Source: Actinomycetes bacterium
Lineage (GTDB): Bacteria > Actinomycetota > Acidimicrobiia > Acidimicrobiales > RAAP-2
Length of the DNA stretch: 57,052 nucleotides
Assembly: GCA_021810205.1 (NCBI GenBank)
Contig: JAJZJC010000007.1
Span: 1 to 57,052 of the forward strand
Reading direction: 5' to 3'
Below, one piece after another: positions 36,401-44,071 of the stretch. Every line of letters begins with the position of its first letter. Within the stretch, counting starts at the first letter, position 1. A program made the position numbers and the translations under genes. The notes under the pieces are model-generated. The model saw only the letters and a program-made list of their open reading frames with translations, was not told where the DNA came from and ran no database searches.

Positions 36401-36673
36401 CGCGCCCTCCACCATCGAGAGCGCCTCGCCCACCGCCGCGCCGAACCCGCGGTTCTCGGGTAGCCGGCGCACGAACGCCTCTGGGAGCACCGTCGCGATC
36501 GTCGGGGTCGGGTCGGCGGTGCCCCCGGACACGAGCACCAACACGGACAGGCTCTCGTAGTCCTGTGCAGCGAGCGCTGCCAGCGTCTCGTCGAACCACG
36601 GACCCGGATCCGTGGTCACCACGACCACCACTACTGCGGGCGCCCGCGCGGCGGTCGCCGACCCCTGCATCAT
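33413..36673 (-). CDS. Large GT2 glycosyltransferase with multi-pass membrane domain
   Basis: About 1086 residues. Residues 1-300 form a GT-A domain of family 2: VVVVVTTDPGPWFDETLAAL, ENRGFGAAVGEAL, the HDD metal site in FLLCHDDCAPTPDAL, and GGYDPDVAGMGEDVDLSWRA near the acceptor site. From about residue 460 the protein has a long run of hydrophobic segments (at least 14), with an extracytoplasmic stretch and a final pair of helices. The end is Pro/Asp-rich. This two-part layout occurs in actinobacterial cell-wall glycosyltransferases. I chose ATG 36673 (MMQGSATAARAP) where homology starts; an open frame extends further up but looks non-coding. The start has no strong ribosome site. It precedes the DUF5719 gene. 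Confidence 0.88.
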   Translation of the reverse strand: MMQGSATAARAPAVVVVVVTTDPGPWFDETLAALAAQDYESLSVLVLVSGGTADPTPTIATVLPEAFVRRLPENRGFGAAVGEALSMVEGAPFFLLCHDDCAPTPDALHLMVEESFRSNAGIVSPKMVCWDDPLLLMHVGQSIDKTGAVVERVQDGEIDAGQHDAVRDVFVAPGGCTLVRADLLRALGGYDPDVAGMGEDVDLSWRAHIAGARVVVAPAAKVRHLSLTAGGGRAPMPADAPSLQALQRRNELAAVLACYTRAHLLRVLPQAMLLALGELLVAVVTGDGNRARAVLHAWRWNLANFARVRRRRAGVRAVRVLADADVRELQVRGSARLSGFFARLTAHGMEAARARRDADHDPVGAPASDAGVGDAQTAYPATARATVEDAVARTIGEAQRTARIGFAEDADFDELDDFGYRAAERAHRTGRLFASRRSRIVAWLLVAAVLVVGSRHLIGDPLPLIGQFAPFGTWTSAWHQLFASWEPTGLGTTAPASPAFGVLAVLGTVVFGRMGLLQEVLVLGCFPVGVWGVSRLLGAFGSVRARFVGALAYLALPLAYDALARGRFDGLVAYAATPWLAVHLARATGLAPFDADGLGPSHGWRQTLIGRMLVVGAIEGVAMSFAPGIVLVVVLVALGIASGSLVTGGSRSAWRALAVAGGATLVACVLCAPWVIGTLGTGGAVVSVFGLPASASAEPGWGGILRLAVGPYGASPLAWLLLAAAFAPLLVARQSRLAWAVRLWVVALGGALVAFVGAKGLAGAFAPSVAVVLAPVALGIAGCVGIGVAALERDLSDFRFGWRQVLAPVTVCAIALGMLPALAAAGSGRWDLPSVGYAGAAQLPPVGPRLPAYRVLWIGNPAALPAGGWSMGDGLAFTITLDGTPQLGDVWPQASPGKARTIARDVRLAMRGETVQLGRLLAPFGVRDTVVVRALAPQTPGAGSSPTLPLPSGLLDALMRQGDFRTVPLSVGGLVELQNTAFGASAARHLAAPPVVSTTATLLDALGGALELALWVALVAAFLGRRRCLDWWWRPLRSWQRGRRRPRAGSAVEASPARLASGHAPDEAVVLTDAVLPSPAPAGDNR

Positions 36674-36749
36674 AAGGATGAGGAGGCTACTCCCCGTTGC
36701 CGATCCGTTCCCGCTGACGACGAGTGGGGCACGTGGTCCGCTGTGATGC

Positions 36750-36776
36750 TTGCAACTGTTTATATGCGGGTATGCT
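36750..36776 (+). promoter_or_regulatory. Weak candidate promoter for the 36813 gene
   Basis: The interval between the divergent genes at 36673 and 36813 is unusually AT-rich for this window. TTGCAA (36750-36755) and TATGCT (36771-36776) resemble -35 and -10 boxes, but the 15-bp spacing is short. Confidence 0.3.
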
Positions 36777-36812
36777 GTAGTTGTACACCGGCCACGATCC
36801 GAGGAGCTGAAC

Positions 36813-37184
36813 ATGCAGGAGAGAAAAGACCTGAGCGGCCTCGCCAGCGATGTGGCGAACAGGGCCCGGGACGCCGCCTACGTCGCAGTGGGCCTCGGCA
36901 TTCTCGGCTTCCAGAAGGCCCAGGCACGCCGACGCGGCCTCGGGCCCTTCGCGGCGCGTGATCGGCACGACGACGAGCGTCTCGCCCAGCTTCGAGGCGG
37001 CATCGTCGAAGGCGCGCGGCAGTTGGCAGAGTGGGCCGACGCGACCACCCACGTGCTGAGCGAGTCGCTCGAGCCTCTCGAAGCCCAGCTCCCCGAACCA
37101 GCCCGGGAGCTGGCGGGCAAGGCGCGCGCCGGGCTGTGCGCGATCGGGGCGCAGCTGCGTCAGGTGGCCTCGCCGGGGACCTGA
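36813..37184 (+). CDS. Small helical protein, 123 aa, unrecognised
   Basis: A 123-residue protein starting at ATG 36813, preceded by GAGGAG at good spacing. It begins MQERKDLSGLASDVANRA. A moderately hydrophobic stretch (DAAYVAVGLGILGFQKAQAR) follows, then two amphipathic helices (LRGGIVEGARQLAEWADATT; EPLEAQLPEPARELAGKARA). This is the pattern of small actinobacterial proteins sometimes linked to the membrane or polymer granules, but I do not recognise a named family. The 3' end overlaps the convergent epimerase gene by 25 bp. Confidence 0.75.
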   Translation: MQERKDLSGLASDVANRARDAAYVAVGLGILGFQKAQARRRGLGPFAARDRHDDERLAQLRGGIVEGARQLAEWADATTHVLSESLEPLEAQLPEPARELAGKARAGLCAIGAQLRQVASPGT

Positions 37185-38077
37185 TCCGTGGACCGCTCGA
37201 GCCCGGCGAGGACGTCGCGCAAGGTGTCGTCGAGCGGGATCTCCGGCTTCCATCCCGTGTCCGCTCGCACACGCGAGGGATCGCCGCGTACGACCGGCAC
37301 GTCGATAGGCCGCACCAGCGCAGGATCGGTCACCATATGGAGCTCCACGCCGCACAGCGCCATGAGCCTGTTGGCGATCTCCGAAATCGCGATGTCGCGA
37401 CCCGAGCACACGTTGTAGACGCCGCCCGGCGCGGCCCGCGCGGCGATGAGCCGGTACGCCCGTACGACGTCGCGCACGTCGGTGAAGTCACGCCGCGTCG
37501 TGACGGTACCCACCGCCAGCTCGGCTGAGCCCGCGTACCGAGCGTCGAGGATCCGGCGCGCGAGTGCCGGCACCGCGAAGGTGGGTGCCTGGCCGGGACC
37601 CACGTGGTTGAACGGCCGGACGACCACGACGTGCTGGCCGTACCCGCGCCACGCCTGCAGCGCCACCGCCTCGGCTGCCGCCTTCGACGCCGCGTACGGC
37701 GTGACAGGGCGCAACGGCACCGACTCGGTCACCGGCAGCTCGCCGGGCGCGACGGCGCCGTAGACCTCGGCCGAGCTGACCACCACCACCCTCGCCACGC
37801 TGGTGACGCGCCGCGCGGCCGCGAGAACCGCCGCCGTACCGAGGACGTTCACCCGCAGCACGTCGAGCGGGGCACGCCACGACTCCCCCACGTGGGTACG
37901 GGCCGCGAGGTGGTAGATCACGTCTGCGCTCGCCTCGTCGATCGCCAGTGCGACGGCGTCCTCGTCGGTCACGTCCGTTTCGGCATCGCGCGCGACCACT
38001 GTGTCGCCGCAGGCCTCGAGGTGCGCGACAAGCCAGCGCCCCACGAAGCCTCCGCCGCCGGTGACGAACGCGCGCAC
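37160..38077 (-). CDS. NDP-sugar epimerase/reductase (GDP-4-keto-6-deoxymannose reductase-like)
   Basis: A 305-residue extended SDR. The cofactor loop is VTGGGGFVGRWLVAHLE, and the NADP-type acidic turn is replaced by RDAETDVTDE. The catalytic YxxxK is YAASK in RPVTPYAASKAAAEAV, with the preceding Ser in VVVSSAEVYG. RPFNHVGPGQAPTFAVP is diagnostic of the GDP-mannose dehydratase/RMD branch, so a role making GDP-rhamnose or a related 6-deoxy sugar is likely. It is the last gene of a long minus-strand run with three GT4 glycosyltransferases. No GDP-mannose 4,6-dehydratase is seen here, so its substrate supply is uncertain. Confidence 0.87.
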   Translation of the reverse strand: MRAFVTGGGGFVGRWLVAHLEACGDTVVARDAETDVTDEDAVALAIDEASADVIYHLAARTHVGESWRAPLDVLRVNVLGTAAVLAAARRVTSVARVVVVSSAEVYGAVAPGELPVTESVPLRPVTPYAASKAAAEAVALQAWRGYGQHVVVVRPFNHVGPGQAPTFAVPALARRILDARYAGSAELAVGTVTTRRDFTDVRDVVRAYRLIAARAAPGGVYNVCSGRDIAISEIANRLMALCGVELHMVTDPALVRPIDVPVVRGDPSRVRADTGWKPEIPLDDTLRDVLAGLERSTDQVPGEAT

Positions 38078-38086
38078 GGCCCGACC

Positions 38087-39226
38087 CTATGCCCCGAGCG
38101 CCATGCGGTAGGCCTCGAAGTGGCGCGACGCGCTCGCCGCCCACGTACGGGCCGCAGCAATGGAGAATCCGAGCTCGATGCGCGCCTTCACCGCAGGGTC
38201 CGTGCGCCCGGCTTCGAGCACCGAGACGAGCGCGCCTGCGAGCGCATCGGGATCCGCGGGCGGGACGAGCACCGCGGCGTCGCCCGCGAGCTCAGCCATC
38301 GCGGTGCCGGCGGTCGTCACGAGGGGCGCCCCGCACGCAAGCGCCTCGAGGGCGGGCAGTCCGTAGCCCTCGGCGAGCGACGGGTACGCCACCACTGCCG
38401 CGCGCCGCAAGAGCGCGGGGACGGCATCGTCGGGTACGTAGCCGAGGCGGACGATGCGCGCGCGATGGCGCTCGGTCTCGGCGAGCGCCACCTCGAGCGG
38501 ACCACCCCCCCAGCCCGGGCGCCCCGCCACGACGAGCACGACGTCCGGATTGACGTCCGCCACCCGTGCGAACGAGCGCACCAGCGACGCGACGTCCTTC
38601 CTGGGCTCGACAGTGCCGACGTAGAGGATGAACGGACGTGCCGCGTCGAGACCGAGACCCTCGAGCACTGCCGCGTCCGCTCCGGGAGCCGGGGGCCGAG
38701 GAGCGAAGCGCCGGTGGTCGACCCCGTGGGGCGCGACGACGATCGGGACGGCGACCTCGCAGACCGCGCTGAGGTGGCGAGCCGTCGTGTCGCTCACGCA
38801 CACCACGACCGCCGCGCGCTGTGCGGCGACACGGATCGCCCTGCGAAACAGCGCCACCTTGGTGCGCTCGTGCCATTCGGGATGGTCGAAGAAGGTGGTG
38901 TCGTGGACGGTCACTACGACCGGAAGACGTGCTCGCTCGGGCATCGTGTAGTGCGGAGAATGGTGCACGTCGAGGTGGCTGCGGCGGAGCAGACCGGGGA
39001 GGGCCAGCTGCTCCCATGCGAGCCGCAGGGGCCGCGCGGCGGGCGCGACGGCAGCGACCGTATCGTCGGGGGCGATCCCACGCCAGCGGGCCCCGTCGGC
39101 CCGGCGGGCCACGAACAAGACGCCCAGGTCCCGGACGTCGGCGAGCGCGCTGGCAAGCTCGAGCGCGTACCGGCCGGCACCGGCAGGCGACGCCGGCACC
39201 GCCGTCACGTCCAGGGAGATCCTCAC
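38087..39226 (-). CDS. Glycosyltransferase family 4 (1 of 3)
   Basis: A 379-residue GT-B enzyme of family GT4, usually retaining mannosyl- or other hexosyltransferases. The N-terminal domain starts VRISLDVTAVPASPAGAGRY. HHSPHYTMP and VVTVHDTTFFDHPEWHE follow, then PHGVDHRRFAP. The C-terminal donor domain has YVGTVEPRKDVASLV and the EX7E-like motif YPSLAEGYGLPALEALACG. GTG 39226 follows GGGAGGAG and overlaps the stop of the preceding gene (GTGA). The nearest relatives by pattern are GT4 enzymes of rhamnan or mannan gene clusters. Confidence 0.9.
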   Translation of the reverse strand: MRISLDVTAVPASPAGAGRYALELASALADVRDLGVLFVARRADGARWRGIAPDDTVAAVAPAARPLRLAWEQLALPGLLRRSHLDVHHSPHYTMPERARLPVVVTVHDTTFFDHPEWHERTKVALFRRAIRVAAQRAAVVVCVSDTTARHLSAVCEVAVPIVVAPHGVDHRRFAPRPPAPGADAAVLEGLGLDAARPFILYVGTVEPRKDVASLVRSFARVADVNPDVVLVVAGRPGWGGGPLEVALAETERHRARIVRLGYVPDDAVPALLRRAAVVAYPSLAEGYGLPALEALACGAPLVTTAGTAMAELAGDAAVLVPPADPDALAGALVSVLEAGRTDPAVKARIELGFSIAAARTWAASASRHFEAYRMALGA

Positions 39227-40338
39227 TGCAGCTCCTCCCACCATGCGATGTGCGCCCGAGCAGCAGCTGCCCAGGTCAAGGGCGCCACGAGCTCGGCCGC
39301 ACGCTGGGCGAGCTGCACACGCAAGGTCTCGTCCCAGGCGATCTGGACGAGGGCGGCCGTGATGTCGTCGACCGAGCGGGCGTCGACCACGAGCGCCGGC
39401 GGTGCCACGTCGTGCTGCACTCCGACGCTCGGCACCGCGCTGCTGACGACGACCGGGACACCCAAGGCCATCGCTTCGACGGGGGGGAAGCCGAACCCCT
39501 CCTCGAGCGGCACGTACGCGAACGCCCGCGCGCCTGCATAGAGCGACGCGAGGACCGCGTCGTCGACGTGACCGGCGAAGACGACGCCCTCGACCCCGCG
39601 GCTTCCCAGCTCGCCCCAGCCGTTCGGGCCGACTACGAGCAGCGACCAAGGACCGGGCAGCGACGGCCGCGCGGCGGCGTACGCTTCGGCCAGGCGCTCC
39701 AGGTTCTTGCGGGGCTCCAGGGTCCCCGCGGCGAGCAGGTAGTCGCCGGCGACGCCCAACCGGCGGAGAAGCAACCTCGCGCCGTCGTCGTCAGGGGGCG
39801 GCAGATGGTCTGCACCATGGGGGATCACGCGCACCTTCGTCGGGTCGGCGCCGGCAGCCACCAGGGCGGAAGCGACGGGGCTCGAGGGGACGACGAAGCC
39901 GTCGGCGTGCACCAGCGCTCGTGCGAGCGCCGCCTCGTGCCAGCGACCGCCGCGGGCCGTGGTCGCATGGGGCTGCGTGCGCCAGGCGAGGTCGTGGACG
40001 GTGACGACGAGCGCCCGCCCGCCGCGACGCAGCGGTCGACGCACCGGTGGCGCGGCAAGCGACACAGAGTGCACGACTCCCACCCCGGCAGGCACCGGCG
40101 CGAGCCCGTGGTCCCAGGCCACGGTGAGAAAGGGCGCGGGGATCCTCGAGCACCGAAGCTCGAACCCCCAGCGCCCGAGCGGGTCCGGACCTCCCCCGGC
40201 GTGCCTGCTCGCCAAGAGCGCGATGGGCGGTGCCGGGACGGCGAGCAGCCCCTGGAGAAGGCCCGTCGCGTACCGTCCCACACCGCCAGGGACCCGTCGG
40301 CGCAGCTGCTCGACCGCGAGCACCACCTCGGAGGTCAC
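39223..40338 (-). CDS. Glycosyltransferase family 4 (2 of 3)
   Basis: A 371-residue GT4 enzyme. It starts with VTSEVVLAVEQLRRRVPGGV and GRYATGLLQGL. VVTVHDLAWRTQPHATT marks the acceptor domain; PHGADHLPPP and AAGTLEPRKNLERLAEAY mark the donor domain; PLEEGFGFPPVEAMALG is the conserved donor-binding Glu motif. GTG 40338 overlaps the stop of the upstream gene by four bases (GTGA), so I prefer it to a start 54 bp further up. It shares the layout of its two neighbours and likely adds one sugar of the same polymer. Donor and linkage cannot be read from sequence. Confidence 0.9.
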   Translation of the reverse strand: MTSEVVLAVEQLRRRVPGGVGRYATGLLQGLLAVPAPPIALLASRHAGGGPDPLGRWGFELRCSRIPAPFLTVAWDHGLAPVPAGVGVVHSVSLAAPPVRRPLRRGGRALVVTVHDLAWRTQPHATTARGGRWHEAALARALVHADGFVVPSSPVASALVAAGADPTKVRVIPHGADHLPPPDDDGARLLLRRLGVAGDYLLAAGTLEPRKNLERLAEAYAAARPSLPGPWSLLVVGPNGWGELGSRGVEGVVFAGHVDDAVLASLYAGARAFAYVPLEEGFGFPPVEAMALGVPVVVSSAVPSVGVQHDVAPPALVVDARSVDDITAALVQIAWDETLRVQLAQRAAELVAPLTWAAAARAHIAWWEELQ

Positions 40339-41468
40339 GACGTGGCCTCCGCGTGGGCATCGCGGTAGAGGTCGGCGAACCCCTCGGCGCAACGGTCCCA
40401 GCGATAGCTCGCCGCACGTGCGCGCCCGCGCGCCGAGAGGCTGGCCGCGAGCGACTTGGACGCCAGCACCGCGTCGAGGGCCTCCGCGAGGGCGCGCGCG
40501 TCACGCGGCGCGACGAGCATTGCGGCATCACCGAGCACCTCTTGGACCGCACCGACGCACGTCGAGACGACCGGGGTTCCGAGCGTCATCGCCTGGAGCG
40601 GCGGGAAGCCGAAGCCCTCGTAGACGGAGGGGTAGGCAAGGACGTCCGCCTGCTGCAGGAGCCCGGCGAGCGTCGCGTCGTCGACCCATCCGGTGAGCAC
40701 GATGCGCTCACGCGCCTTCGCGTCGGCGAGCACGGTCGCGAGGTCGCCGCTGCCCCACCCCTGTGGCCCAGCGAGGACGAGCGCGAGGTCGTCGTGGCGC
40801 GCCGCGACAGAGTCGAACGCGCGCACCAGGCTGGGCAGGTCCTTCCTCGGCTCGTGGGTGCCGACGGCGAGCACGAAGCGGCTGGTCCCTCGCGGCAGAT
40901 GGCGGGCCGCCGTCTCGAGGTCGGCGGGCGGCAGCGGAGGCACGCCCGGGGCGATGGCGCGCACCTTCGCCGGATCCGCCCCGAAATGCTCGACCACCTC
41001 GGCCGCAATGTACTCACAGTGCGTGTGCACCCATGCGCCGTCCGCCAGTGCGCGCCGGACGAGGTGCGGGTATACGAGCGTCGCGCGGTCGCACAGCTCA
41101 GGGAACCGCACCGTCGTCAAATCGTGGACGGACATCACGCGTGCCGCCCGTCGAGTCGGCGGCACGACGTAGTTGGTCCCGTGGACCACGTCTTTGCGAC
41201 CGACGAACCACTCGAGTGCCGGCACGCGAGCGTGCCCCCACAGGAGGTGGAGCGGACGCGCGGGCATCGCCCGCTGGGCGAGCGAGATGCCTTCGGGCAC
41301 CCGGTCGACGATCGCGCTCCTGCGGCGCCAGCTCACTGCGAATGCGGACACCTCGAGATCCGATCGCGCGGCGAGACCTCCGAGCAGCCCGGCACAGAAG
41401 ATGCCGATGCCCGTCGGCCGTCCGAGGAGCGGGGTCGCGTCGAGCGCGACCCGAAGCTGCTCACGCAC
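40335..41468 (-). CDS. Glycosyltransferase family 4 (3 of 3)
   Basis: A 377-residue GT4 enzyme starting LRVALDATPLLGRPTGIGIF. VVHGTNYVVPPTRRAARVMS and VHDLTTVRFPELC belong to the acceptor domain. Donor-domain features are AVGTHEPRKDLPSLVRAF, LTGWVDDATLAGLLQQADV and YPSVYEGFGFPPLQAMTLG. The product is close in organisation to the next two glycosyltransferases, suggesting gene duplication. GTG 41468 overlaps the end of the serine hydrolase gene by eight bases, and its own stop overlaps the next start (GTGA). The whole run 42339-37160 is likely one transcript. Confidence 0.9.
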   Translation of the reverse strand: MREQLRVALDATPLLGRPTGIGIFCAGLLGGLAARSDLEVSAFAVSWRRRSAIVDRVPEGISLAQRAMPARPLHLLWGHARVPALEWFVGRKDVVHGTNYVVPPTRRAARVMSVHDLTTVRFPELCDRATLVYPHLVRRALADGAWVHTHCEYIAAEVVEHFGADPAKVRAIAPGVPPLPPADLETAARHLPRGTSRFVLAVGTHEPRKDLPSLVRAFDSVAARHDDLALVLAGPQGWGSGDLATVLADAKARERIVLTGWVDDATLAGLLQQADVLAYPSVYEGFGFPPLQAMTLGTPVVSTCVGAVQEVLGDAAMLVAPRDARALAEALDAVLASKSLAASLSARGRARAASYRWDRCAEGFADLYRDAHAEATS

Positions 41469-42339
41469 CGGTCACGCCGCCTCTCTCAGGGTCGAGCGAC
41501 TCGATGACTGCGTCGGAGAGCGCTGGCCAGCGCTGTGCTGCCCACGGGCCGAACGGCTCGTCGGTGAGCACCGCACAGCCGATGCGGGCGAGCGGGTCCA
41601 CCCAGAGGAAGCCGCCCGCCCGGCCGAAGTGCCCGAAGGTCGCGGGGCTGCACCGCATCCCCGTCCAGTGCGGGTGCTTGGCGTCGCGGATCTCGAAGCC
41701 GAGCCCCCAGTCGCACGGGTCCTGGCGACCGAAGCCAGGCAGCACCCCGGCAAGGCCCGGGAAGGCGACCGTCGTGGCCGCCGCCAGGGTCTCAGGGGCG
41801 ACGATGCGCGGGCGTAGGAGCTCGGTGCCCAGCAAGAGGAGGTCACCGAGCGTGCCGCGCATGCCCCACGCCGGCGAGGCGTCGTCCGCCAGGCGTGCGC
41901 CGTGCATCCCCAGCGGCTCGAGCACTGCCGCCGCCACATACCGGGCGAACGGCATCTCCGCGCGCTCGGCGACGAGCTCGCCGAGCAGCTCGAAGCCAGC
42001 GTTGGAGTACACCCGCCGGGTGCCGGGTGCCGCGATCGCCTCCCTGCGGTCGGGCGCGAGACCGGACGCGTGGGCCAGCAGGTGGGCCACCGTCGAGCCC
42101 GGGGGACCCGCAGGGTCGTCGAGGGCGACCGAGCCCTCTTCGAGCGCGACCAAGACGGCGAGCGCGCTGCAAAGCTTGGTGAGCGACGCCCACTCGTAGC
42201 TGTGCTCGAGATCGCCGACGTCGCCGTGCAGCCACACGTCCTCGCGCACGTGAGCCGCGCCCGCGGCCGGCCACGTTCCGAGGATCCCAGCTGCGGCCGA
42301 CCGGACCGGCCAGGTCGCGACGACGTCCAGCGCCCGCAT
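41461..42339 (-). CDS. Beta-lactamase-like serine hydrolase (class C/esterase type)
   Basis: A 292-residue penicillin-binding-protein-like hydrolase. The nucleophile motif SxxK is Ser52-Leu-Thr-Lys55 in EWASLTKLCSAL, the second motif is Tyr111-Ser-Asn in RVYSNAGFELLG, and the third is close to HFGRAGG near residue 235. No signal peptide is seen, so it is likely cytoplasmic or non-classically placed. Such proteins are often esterases or peptidases rather than true beta-lactamases. ATG 42339 is chosen; the longer frame upstream overlaps the divergent cofD start. It is first in the glycosyltransferase run. Confidence 0.85.
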   Translation of the reverse strand: MRALDVVATWPVRSAAAGILGTWPAAGAAHVREDVWLHGDVGDLEHSYEWASLTKLCSALAVLVALEEGSVALDDPAGPPGSTVAHLLAHASGLAPDRREAIAAPGTRRVYSNAGFELLGELVAERAEMPFARYVAAAVLEPLGMHGARLADDASPAWGMRGTLGDLLLLGTELLRPRIVAPETLAAATTVAFPGLAGVLPGFGRQDPCDWGLGFEIRDAKHPHWTGMRCSPATFGHFGRAGGFLWVDPLARIGCAVLTDEPFGPWAAQRWPALSDAVIESLDPERGGVTGA

Positions 42340-42397
42340 GACCCGAGGAGCGTACCGTCGTCGTGCGGCCACCACCTCGCCACGTAGGCTGTCCGCC

Positions 42398-43345
42398 GTG
42401 CTCGTCGCCCTTGCCGGAGGAGTTGGCGCGGCGCGTCTCCTCGCCGGGCTCGTCCGCGTGGTCGCGCCAGGAGACGTCACCGCGGTGGTCAATACCGGCG
42501 ACGACATGGTGCTCCACGGCCTCCACGTGAGCCCAGACATCGACACCGTGCTCTACACCCTCGCCGGGCTGTCCAACACGGTCACCGGGTGGGGTGTGAA
42601 GGGCGAGAGCTGGACGGTCATGACGGCGCTCGAAGCCCTCGGCGGCGAGACGTGGTTCCGGCTCGGAGACCGGGATCTCGCCACCCACCTGTATCGCACG
42701 CAGCGTCTGGGCGATGGCGCGACCCTCAGCGAGGTCACGGCCGCGCTCGCCGCCGCCCGCGGCGTGGACGTGCACGTCTTGCCGATGTCCGACGATCCGG
42801 TCCGCACCCGCCTCACGATCGCCGAGCCGGCCGGCTCATACCCCGCAGGCGCCGAGGTGGGCTTCCAGGACTACTTCGTGCGGCTCGGCCATGGCGTCGC
42901 CGTCCGCTCGGTCCACTTCCAAGGGGCAGAGGCGTCCCGACCGGCCCCCGGCGTGCTCGACGCCATCGACTCGGCCGAGATCGTGATCGGCTGTCCGTCC
43001 AACCCCATTCTCTCGCTCGGCCCGGTGCTCAGCGTGCCCGGAGTGCGCGAGCACGTTGCGCGGCGGCGCACACGCGTCGTCGCCGTGTCGCCCATCGTGG
43101 CCGGCGCGGCGCTGAAGGGACCGGCAGACCGGCTGCTGCGAGAGCTCGGTCACGATGCCTCGGTCGTCGGCGTTGCGCGGCTCTACGCCTCGTGGGCGGG
43201 GACCCTGGTCATCGACGAGAAGGACGCCGCGCTCGCCCCCAGCGTCGAGGCGGAGGGGGTCCGCGCCGTGGTCGCGCCGACGGTCATGTCGACATCGGCG
43301 CGAGCTGCCGCGCTCGCGGAGGCGGTGCTCGATGCCGCTCGATGA
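42398..43345 (+). CDS. cofD: 2-phospho-L-lactate transferase CofD/FbiA
   Basis: A 315-residue enzyme of F420 synthesis that transfers the (enol)lactyl phosphate moiety from its guanylyl-activated donor to the deazaflavin Fo, giving F420-0 or dehydro-F420-0. The N-terminal LVALAGGVGAARLLAGL is the nucleotide-binding loop. VVNTGDDMVLHGLHVSPDID, FRLGDRDLATHLYRTQRL and the C-terminal IGCPSNPILSLGPVL and AVSPIVAGAALKGPAD are all family hallmarks. Start is GTG 42398. Its 3' end overlaps cofE by 14 bp, so the two are coupled. Divergent to the serine hydrolase gene. Confidence 0.96.
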   Translation: MLVALAGGVGAARLLAGLVRVVAPGDVTAVVNTGDDMVLHGLHVSPDIDTVLYTLAGLSNTVTGWGVKGESWTVMTALEALGGETWFRLGDRDLATHLYRTQRLGDGATLSEVTAALAAARGVDVHVLPMSDDPVRTRLTIAEPAGSYPAGAEVGFQDYFVRLGHGVAVRSVHFQGAEASRPAPGVLDAIDSAEIVIGCPSNPILSLGPVLSVPGVREHVARRRTRVVAVSPIVAGAALKGPADRLLRELGHDASVVGVARLYASWAGTLVIDEKDAALAPSVEAEGVRAVVAPTVMSTSARAAALAEAVLDAAR

Positions 43346-44063
43346 GGCGGGAGCGCTCCATGCCTACGCGGTGACCGGCATCGGCGAGATCCACCCCGGT
43401 GATGACCTCGCCAGACAGCTGGCCGACGCGCTCGGACCACCAGGGAGCTCCACACTGCGCGATGGCGACGTCGTCGTCGTGACCCAAAAGATCGTCTCGA
43501 AAGCCGAGGGACGGCTCGTGCCCCTGGACCACGAGGACCTCGATGCCAAAGTCGCCCTCGTCGAGCGCGAGGCACTTCGGGTGCTTCGACGTCGCGGCGA
43601 GCTCCGGATCACCGAGACCGCCCACGGCTTCGTATGCGCGAACGCCGGCATCGACCTCTCCAATGTCGGCGACGGCTGGGCGGCTCTTCTCCCCGTGGAC
43701 CCCGACCGCTCCGCCCGGCGCATCCGCGGCGCGCTCGGTCGCCTCCTGTCGGTGTCAGTGGGCGTGGTGATCTCCGACACCTTCGGGCGCACCTGGCGCA
43801 ACGGCGTCACCGACGTCGCGATCGGGTGCGCGGGGATCGCTGCCGTCGTGGATCTTCGAGGCTCGAGGGACGCGACGGGCAGGGAGCTCGTCGCGACCCA
43901 GGTGTGCGTCGCCGACGAGGTCGCGGCGGCGGCCGAGATCGTGATGGGCAAGGACCGAAGCGTGCCCGCGGCGGTGGTGCGAGGTGTCCCGGCCGAGTGG
44001 CGACGCGACGGCTCGGTGCGCGACGAGATCATTCGCCGCCCAGCAGACGACCTCTTCCGCTGA
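43332..44063 (+). CDS. cofE: Coenzyme F420-0:L-glutamate ligase CofE
   Basis: A 243-residue GTP-dependent ligase adding L-glutamate to F420-0. The start region YAVTGIGEIHPGDDLARQL, VVVVTQKIVSKAEGR, and VGVVISDTFGRTWRNGVTDVA (the metal/GTP site) identify the family, and ELVATQVCVADEVAAAAEIV is also typical. The length is that of the single-domain CofE; the C-terminal nitroreductase-like domain that mycobacterial FbiB carries for dehydro-F420-0 reduction is absent. A separate protein must do that step if the phosphoenolpyruvate route is used. ATG 43332 lies within the end of cofD. Confidence 0.95.
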   Translation: MPLDEAGALHAYAVTGIGEIHPGDDLARQLADALGPPGSSTLRDGDVVVVTQKIVSKAEGRLVPLDHEDLDAKVALVEREALRVLRRRGELRITETAHGFVCANAGIDLSNVGDGWAALLPVDPDRSARRIRGALGRLLSVSVGVVISDTFGRTWRNGVTDVAIGCAGIAAVVDLRGSRDATGRELVATQVCVADEVAAAAEIVMGKDRSVPAAVVRGVPAEWRRDGSVRDEIIRRPADDLFR

Positions 44064-44071
44064 GCCGAGCC

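Noticed and set aside
37604-39541. A 645-codon open frame on the plus strand
   Set aside because: Antisense to the epimerase and two GT4 genes, with His/Arg/Asp-rich sequence and no domain.
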